A stretch of 56,377 bases of DNA from Bacteroidales bacterium (GTDB lineage Bacteria > Bacteroidota > Bacteroidia > Bacteroidales > FEN-979): assembly GCA_014860625.1 (NCBI GenBank), contig JACZJJ010000046.1:1-56377 (forward strand), given 5' to 3'. Position 1 is the stretch's first letter. Each line of letters starts with the position of its first letter. The notes below the pieces were generated by a model. It made no database searches and had not been told where the DNA came from. It saw only the letters and a list, made by a program, of their open reading frames with translations. This document shows, piece after piece, positions 51,688-56,377 of the stretch. The translations under genes and the position numbers were made by a program.

Positions 51688-54159
51688 ATGAATATTTCAT
51701 ATCAATGGCTGAAACAGTACCTGACTGTTGACCTCTCTCCGGAAGAGGTTGCAGAGATGCTGACTGGTTGCGGACTTGAAGTGGAGAGCATGGAAGAGTG
51801 GCAGAGTGTCAGGGGAGGACTTAAGGGTGTCCTCATCGGTGAAGTTGTTGAATGCAAGCCTCATCCCAATTCTGACCACCTCAGCCTGACCAAGGTCTCG
51901 GTAGGAGGGGCGGAACTCCTTCCGATCGTGTGCGGGGCTTCGAATGTTGCAGCCGGACAAAAAGTGGCTGTTGCTACCGTTGGAACGACAATTTACCACG
52001 GTGATTCAGAACTTGTGATTCAGAAAGCGAAACTCCGGGGTGAGGTTTCAGAAGGGATGATCTGTGCGGAAGACGAACTGGGCGTTGGCACCTCTCACGA
52101 CGGCATCATGGTACTCGATTCTTCTGCCATTCCCGGAACTCTGGCCAGTGAATATTTTGACGTGGCGGAGGATGTAATCTATCAGATCGGACTAACCCCT
52201 AACCGTAGCGATGCCACATCACATATTGGTGTCGCCCGCGATATAACGGCTGTATATAACAATTTCGGGAAAGACCATGCTCTTTCCGGAGGACGGGCCT
52301 CGCTGAATTTGCCTGATCTCTCAGCGTTCAAACCCGACCATACCAACCGAAGCGTGGTAGTAGAGGTAGAGGATAGTCAGGGTAGCCCGAGATACTCCGG
52401 GTTGACGATGACGAACCTTACCGTAAAGGAGTCGCCCGACTGGCTTAAAAACAGGTTGCTTTCGATTGGGCTCAGACCCATCAACAACATCGTAGACATT
52501 ACCAATTTTGTGTTGATGGAATTTGGCCAGCCACTTCATGCATTCGATGCCGATAAGATTAAAGGCGACAAGGTAGTAGTTAAAAAATACAAGCAGGAGA
52601 CGAAGTTTACAACACTTGATGAAGTTGAACGGACTCTCACACCAGACGATCTGATGATTTGCAGTGAAACGGATCCAATGTGTATTGCGGGCGTGTTTGG
52701 AGGGTTGAATTCGGGCGTCACAGCAGAAACCCGAAATATTTTTCTTGAAAGTGCCTGCTTCAATCCGGTATCTATCCGGAAGACTGCCAGGCATCATGAT
52801 CTTCATACAGATGCCTCATTCCGTTTTGAGAGGGGAACAGATATTGATATCACACTTGAGGCGTTGAAACGTGCTGCATTCATGATCAGGGATATTGCCG
52901 GAGGAGAGATTTCATCGGAGTTGGCAGACATTTATTTTTATCCAAAACCAGTGAACAGGGTGGCGGTTAAATACAGTAATCTCAATCGGCTGATTGGGAA
53001 AGTGATCCCCAGGGATGTTGTGAAGAGCATTTTGACAGATCTTGGCATCATCGTAGAGAAAGAGAGTGAAACCGGCCTTGAGCTGATCATTCCTGCCTTT
53101 AAAGTTGACGTTAACCGGGAGGCCGATGTGATCGAGGAGGTATTGCGCATCTATGGATATAATAACATTGAGATTCCTCAAGAAGTTAAGTCGTCATTCT
53201 CTTTTCAATCCGGTCCCGAATACAGTCGAATGAGGAACATTGTAGGTGATTTGCTCAGCTCAAATGGGTTCTTTGAGATCATGAACAACTCACTCACCAC
53301 GTCTTCCTATTATGAAGATAATAAGGTTTTTCCGGCTGAATCGTGTGTGAGGATCCTTAATCCCAGTAGCCGTGACCTTGGTGTCATGCGGCAGACATTG
53401 CTTTATGGAGGGCTTGAATCGATTTCCTATAATTTGAACCGAAAAGCATCTGATCTGCTGTTTTTTGAAACGGGCACAGTCTATTCGCTGACCGATCCTG
53501 AAAGCAATGACCCGTTACCCGGGTACCACGAAGAGCAGCGCCTTGCGCTCTTCCTTACCGGAAGGAAGGTAGCTGAGAGCTGGGATACGAACAATGATCC
53601 TGCCGATCAGTTCCTGCTTAAGGGTATTCTTCAGGCAATCTTTCAGCGGTTGTCAATTGACATGCATGAACTGGAACATGCTCATACAGAATCTCCTCTA
53701 TTCTCAAATGGCTTCACCTACAGGATAAAGGGAGAGACCCTTGTCACGGCAGGGAATATCTCTAAGTCTGTACTGAGTCCCTTTGATATCAAACAACCGG
53801 TGCTTTGTGCAGATTTGAACTGGGATCTGGTCATGCGGTTGACCACAGGGAAGTCCCTTCAATTCGTTGACCTGCCTAAATTTCCTGTCGTAAGAAGAGA
53901 TCTTGCACTCCTGCTTGACCGCGATATTTCGTTTGATCAGATCCGGCTGGTAGCCAATGAAACAGAACGGAAGCTCCTTCAGCAGGTTGGTTTGTTTGAT
54001 GTCTATGAGGGAGAGAGGATCGAAGCCGGGAAAAAGTCTTATGCCGTAAGTTTTCTTTTTGGAGATGCCTCAAAAACATTGACCGATGCTGAGATTGACA
54101 AAGTGATGGAACGCCTTGTCAAGGCATTTTCAGGGAAATTGGGAGCAGCTATCAGGTAA
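51688..54159 (+). CDS. pheT: Phenylalanine--tRNA ligase beta subunit
   Basis: 823 residues from ATG 51688, the family-typical MNISYQWLKQYL. Domains in order: B1 and EMAP/OB tRNA-binding (about 1-150, with HPNSDHLSLTKVSVGG and VCGASNVAAGQKVAVA), B3/B4 editing domain (about 210-390; LRPINNIVDITNFVLMEFGQ, PLHAFDADKI, ESACFNPVSIRKTAR), B5 (about 410-475), a catalytic-like domain, and the C-terminal anticodon-binding FDX-ACB domain (about 735-822). It pairs with PheS, which is not encoded here. Confidence 0.96.
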   Translation: MNISYQWLKQYLTVDLSPEEVAEMLTGCGLEVESMEEWQSVRGGLKGVLIGEVVECKPHPNSDHLSLTKVSVGGAELLPIVCGASNVAAGQKVAVATVGTTIYHGDSELVIQKAKLRGEVSEGMICAEDELGVGTSHDGIMVLDSSAIPGTLASEYFDVAEDVIYQIGLTPNRSDATSHIGVARDITAVYNNFGKDHALSGGRASLNLPDLSAFKPDHTNRSVVVEVEDSQGSPRYSGLTMTNLTVKESPDWLKNRLLSIGLRPINNIVDITNFVLMEFGQPLHAFDADKIKGDKVVVKKYKQETKFTTLDEVERTLTPDDLMICSETDPMCIAGVFGGLNSGVTAETRNIFLESACFNPVSIRKTARHHDLHTDASFRFERGTDIDITLEALKRAAFMIRDIAGGEISSELADIYFYPKPVNRVAVKYSNLNRLIGKVIPRDVVKSILTDLGIIVEKESETGLELIIPAFKVDVNREADVIEEVLRIYGYNNIEIPQEVKSSFSFQSGPEYSRMRNIVGDLLSSNGFFEIMNNSLTTSSYYEDNKVFPAESCVRILNPSSRDLGVMRQTLLYGGLESISYNLNRKASDLLFFETGTVYSLTDPESNDPLPGYHEEQRLALFLTGRKVAESWDTNNDPADQFLLKGILQAIFQRLSIDMHELEHAHTESPLFSNGFTYRIKGETLVTAGNISKSVLSPFDIKQPVLCADLNWDLVMRLTTGKSLQFVDLPKFPVVRRDLALLLDRDISFDQIRLVANETERKLLQQVGLFDVYEGERIEAGKKSYAVSFLFGDASKTLTDAEIDKVMERLVKAFSGKLGAAIR

Positions 54160-54167
54160 ATATTTCG

Positions 54168-54175
54168 TATTTTTG
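54168..54175 (+). promoter_or_regulatory. -7 promoter box (TATTTTTG) of the sigma-54 activator gene
   Basis: TATTTTTG, 30 bases before the ATG at 54206, in the 46-base gap after pheT. Confidence 0.55.
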
Positions 54176-54205
54176 TATATAGAGAGAAGCCATTTTGAGT
54201 AAGTG

Positions 54206-55429
54206 ATGGATATATTAGCGATTAAACAACGATTTGGAATTATTGGTAACTCGCCGTTACTTGACAGAGCGATCGATGTAGCCAGGCAGGTTGCCCCGAC
54301 AGACATCACCGTTCTGATCTCGGGGGAAAGCGGTACGGGAAAGGAGTTTTTTCCGAAAATCATTCATCAGCTAAGTGCACGCAAACACGGGCCTTACATT
54401 GCTGTGAATTGTGGCGCCATTCCTGAAGGAACGATCGACTCGGAGCTCTTTGGCCATGAAAAGGGCTCATTTACAGGGGCTCATGAAGCAAGGAAAGGCT
54501 ATTTTGAAGTTGTTAATGGTGGAACCATCTTTCTTGATGAAGTGGCTGAGCTGCCATTGTCAACGCAGGTTAGGTTATTGAGGGTTCTGGAGAGCGGTGA
54601 ATTTATGCGTGTCGGCTCTTCCAAAGAGTTGAAGACCAATGTTAGGGTGGTAGCTGCTACCAATATCAACATCACGGATGCCATTGCCAACGGGAAGTTC
54701 AGGCAGGATCTCTACTACCGTTTGAATACAGTCCCCATCTTCGTGCCTCCGTTGAGAGAAAGGAAAGAGGATATTCACCTTCTGTTCCGCAAATTTGCCA
54801 GTGATGCCGCCGAGAAATACAGGATGCCTCCGGTTCAGCTGGATGATGAAGCTGTTCATCTCCTGACATTGTATCGCTGGCCAGGGAATATCAGACAACT
54901 GAAAAACATCACCGAACAGATGTCTATCATTGAAAAGAAACGGGAAATCAATGAAGCCATTCTGAAGAAATACCTCCCTGACAGCCAGGTTAATGAATTG
55001 CCAATCCTGTATAAAGGAGAAGAATCGACAAAAATTTCCGAAAGGGAATTGCTCTACAAAGTTCTTTTCGATATGAAGCGTGATATGAATGATTTGAAAC
55101 AATTGGTGATGAACCTGCTTGAAAGTGACAATGTGGAAGAATCGTTCGGGGAGAATAAACATTTACTGAAAAGACTCTACAAAGATTATCCGCAGGAACA
55201 GTCGACCGATGTTCCCATTATTGTACAAAATTCAAACCCGGAGTTTGATGAGCCTGTCGAGGATTCGGAGGAGGTTAGCGAGTCATTATCTCTTCAAAAG
55301 CTTGAGATTGATTTTATCAAGCGTGCCTTGAAGAAGTATGATGGAAAACGGAAAGAGGCGGCCAGGGAACTAGGCATCTCCGAGCGAACACTATATCGTA
55401 AAATCAAGGAATACGACATCGAGGAATGA
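54206..55429 (+). CDS. Sigma-54-dependent transcriptional activator without receiver domain
   Basis: 407 residues from ATG 54206. The AAA+ domain starts almost at once (about 12-245): Walker A ISGESGTGKEFFPK, the sigma-54 contact loop as GSFTGAHE (consensus GAFTGA), Walker B NGGTIFLDEVAELP, and the sensor block FRQDLYYRLNTVPIFVPPLR with an arginine finger. A variable linker (about 270-355) follows, and a Fis-type HTH closes the protein (about 365-405; KRKEAARELGISERTLYRKI). No REC, GAF or PAS input domain, so activity may be constitutive or set by level or a partner. Overlaps lptE by 4 bases. Confidence 0.93.
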   Translation: MDILAIKQRFGIIGNSPLLDRAIDVARQVAPTDITVLISGESGTGKEFFPKIIHQLSARKHGPYIAVNCGAIPEGTIDSELFGHEKGSFTGAHEARKGYFEVVNGGTIFLDEVAELPLSTQVRLLRVLESGEFMRVGSSKELKTNVRVVAATNINITDAIANGKFRQDLYYRLNTVPIFVPPLRERKEDIHLLFRKFASDAAEKYRMPPVQLDDEAVHLLTLYRWPGNIRQLKNITEQMSIIEKKREINEAILKKYLPDSQVNELPILYKGEESTKISERELLYKVLFDMKRDMNDLKQLVMNLLESDNVEESFGENKHLLKRLYKDYPQEQSTDVPIIVQNSNPEFDEPVEDSEEVSESLSLQKLEIDFIKRALKKYDGKRKEAARELGISERTLYRKIKEYDIEE

Positions 55430-55965
55430 GACGATTCAGCACAACCGGGGTATTTTATTCGTATGGTATATTCTCCATGATCATGGTATCTCTGTTTATT
55501 TTTGCCGGATCGTGCAGTATGAGATATAGTTTTACGGGAGCATCCATCTCGCCGGAAGTGAAAACCATTTCGATTGAAAACTTTCCGAATAAAGCCATGT
55601 TGGTAGTGCCTACGCTTAGCCGTGATATTACAGAGGCTTTGCAGAACTATTTTACTTCACAGACAAATCTGATTCTGGTTGACCGCAATGGAGATCTCCA
55701 CCTGGAAGGTTCAATAACAGGTTATTCAGTACAGCCGCAGGCAATCTCCGGGAATGAGGTGGCCCAGTTGAACAGGCTTACGATTACTGTTGAGGTGAAG
55801 TTCACAAACAAATTTGACGAGAAACAGAATTTTGAATCAAAATTTTCAAGGTACCTGGATTATCCAAGTTCCCAAAACCTGGTTGCAGTTCAGGATGGCT
55901 TGATTTCTGAGATCAATGAACAGCTTGTCCAGGACATTTTCAATAAAGCAGTAGTAAACTGGTAA
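55426..55965 (+). CDS. lptE: LptE family LPS-assembly lipoprotein
   Basis: 179 residues, start overlapping the activator's stop as ATGA. Lipobox FAGSC (Cys30) after a hydrophobic stretch. Mature start SMRYSFTGASISPEVKTISI is typical of Bacteroidota LptE, followed by ITEALQNYFTSQTNLILVDRNGDLHLEGSI. LptE plugs the LptD barrel that inserts lipopolysaccharide into the outer leaflet. It lies between the activator and the gene at the right edge, an arrangement seen in related genomes (recalled, not checked). Confidence 0.92.
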   Translation: MRRFSTTGVFYSYGIFSMIMVSLFIFAGSCSMRYSFTGASISPEVKTISIENFPNKAMLVVPTLSRDITEALQNYFTSQTNLILVDRNGDLHLEGSITGYSVQPQAISGNEVAQLNRLTITVEVKFTNKFDEKQNFESKFSRYLDYPSSQNLVAVQDGLISEINEQLVQDIFNKAVVNW

Positions 55966-55980
55966 ATTGCCTGTTAAGAA

Positions 55981-56377
55981 ATGGAGCGTAAAGAGTTTTT
56001 AGCTTATCTCAACAACCCCGTTGCTGTCGATGCCCAAAGCTTGAAACAGTTTGAAGATGTACAAAAAGAATACCCTTTTTGTCAGACTGCGCATTTGCTC
56101 TATGCGTTGAATCTGTTTGCAGAGGATCACCCACAGTATGCAGTTCAACTTAAACGTGCTTCGGCATATGCTGCCGATCGCCGGCAGCTGAAACATCTTA
56201 TAGACAGGTACAGTAAGGTTCATCCAAAACCCGTGTCAGCACCGAAACTACCTTTTCCTCCCAAGCCTGTTGTCCCGAAAGCATCGGTTGAACCACCACT
56301 TAAACCAACTCCTTCAACCCCACCAACTGCACCACCTGCACCACGACGCCATGTCACCATGGCCCCACCACCTCCGC
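55981..56377 (+). CDS. Hypothetical protein, 3' end beyond the window
   Basis: ATG 55981 opens a frame of 132 codons still open at the window edge. Residues 1-75 are helical (ERKEFLAYLNNPVAVDA, then YPFCQTAHLLYALNLFAED, RRQLKHLIDRY) and match, by recollection, the conserved protein usually encoded after lptE in Bacteroidota. From about residue 80 the sequence becomes proline-rich (KPVSAPKLPFPPKPVVP and later runs of PP), probably a linker. Function unknown. Sixteen bases after lptE, so in the same operon. Confidence 0.75.
   Translation, partial: MERKEFLAYLNNPVAVDAQSLKQFEDVQKEYPFCQTAHLLYALNLFAEDHPQYAVQLKRASAYAADRRQLKHLIDRYSKVHPKPVSAPKLPFPPKPVVPKASVEPPLKPTPSTPPTAPPAPRRHVTMAPPPP

Overview
The window reads as a chromosomal segment of an anaerobic Bacteroidota bacterium, most likely in or near Bacteroidales/Marinilabiliales. 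The evidence is a type IX secretion system (T9SS) core (porP-like, gldK, gldL, gldM, gldN, plus porW/sprE), two secreted proteins with T9SS C-terminal sorting domains, an LptE of the Bacteroidota type, a tryptophanase and phosphate butyryltransferase/butyrate kinase typical of fermenters, and repeated matches to the Bacteroidota -7 promoter box TAnnTTTG upstream of genes. No rRNA, tRNA, CRISPR array, insertion sequence or prophage was seen.

Layout. 1-9 kb: mostly minus-strand secreted or membrane proteins (an M1 peptidase with a coupled TonB-like/carboxypeptidase-regulatory protein, a DUF4350-like protein, an AhpD-like protein, a cupin remnant, a 52-residue Pmp3 protein, a beta-barrel candidate, an M14 peptidase), then an S1-like protein. 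9-18 kb: a T9SS-exported Asp-box protein, then a tripartite RND efflux system in two convergent units (tetR-tolC on plus, RND-MFP on minus) bracketed by two paralogous TetR genes. 18-24 kb: an ECF sigma factor with a stub of an anti-sigma gene, queD-like, mntP, free Met-R-sulfoxide reductase, tryptophanase, ptb-buk, elbB. 24.7-31 kb: a nucleotide-sugar cassette (wbpE/D/B-like genes, a UDP-sugar dehydrogenase, galE, rfbB). 31-39 kb, minus strand: fabD, BI-1, folE with a eukaryote-like PTPS, DUF4421, two AtpZ/AtpI-like proteins, bactofilin, PorW. 38.8-43 kb: M23 peptidase, dxr, rseP, yitT. 43-49.5 kb: the T9SS core operon, with gldK carrying a one-base frameshift. 49.5-56.4 kb: recG, pheT, a sigma-54 activator, lptE and a truncated gene at the right edge.

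The most unusual feature is a set of short tandem arrays, nearly all with a 7- or 8-base period but with different unit sequences. Almost all of them start or end at, or within a few bases of, a stop codon between 5.6 and 32.9 kb. One three-part array, 168 bases long, lies in frame inside the M14 peptidase gene. These arrays are absent from the T9SS and housekeeping half of the window, where the only comparable element is a perfect hairpin after gldN.

Start codons were often moved downstream of the longest open frame. The reasons were a signal peptide, a family-typical N-terminus, an ATGA-type overlap, or a TAnnTTTG box lying inside the apparent extension. All functional names come from motif recognition by eye; no database search was run.
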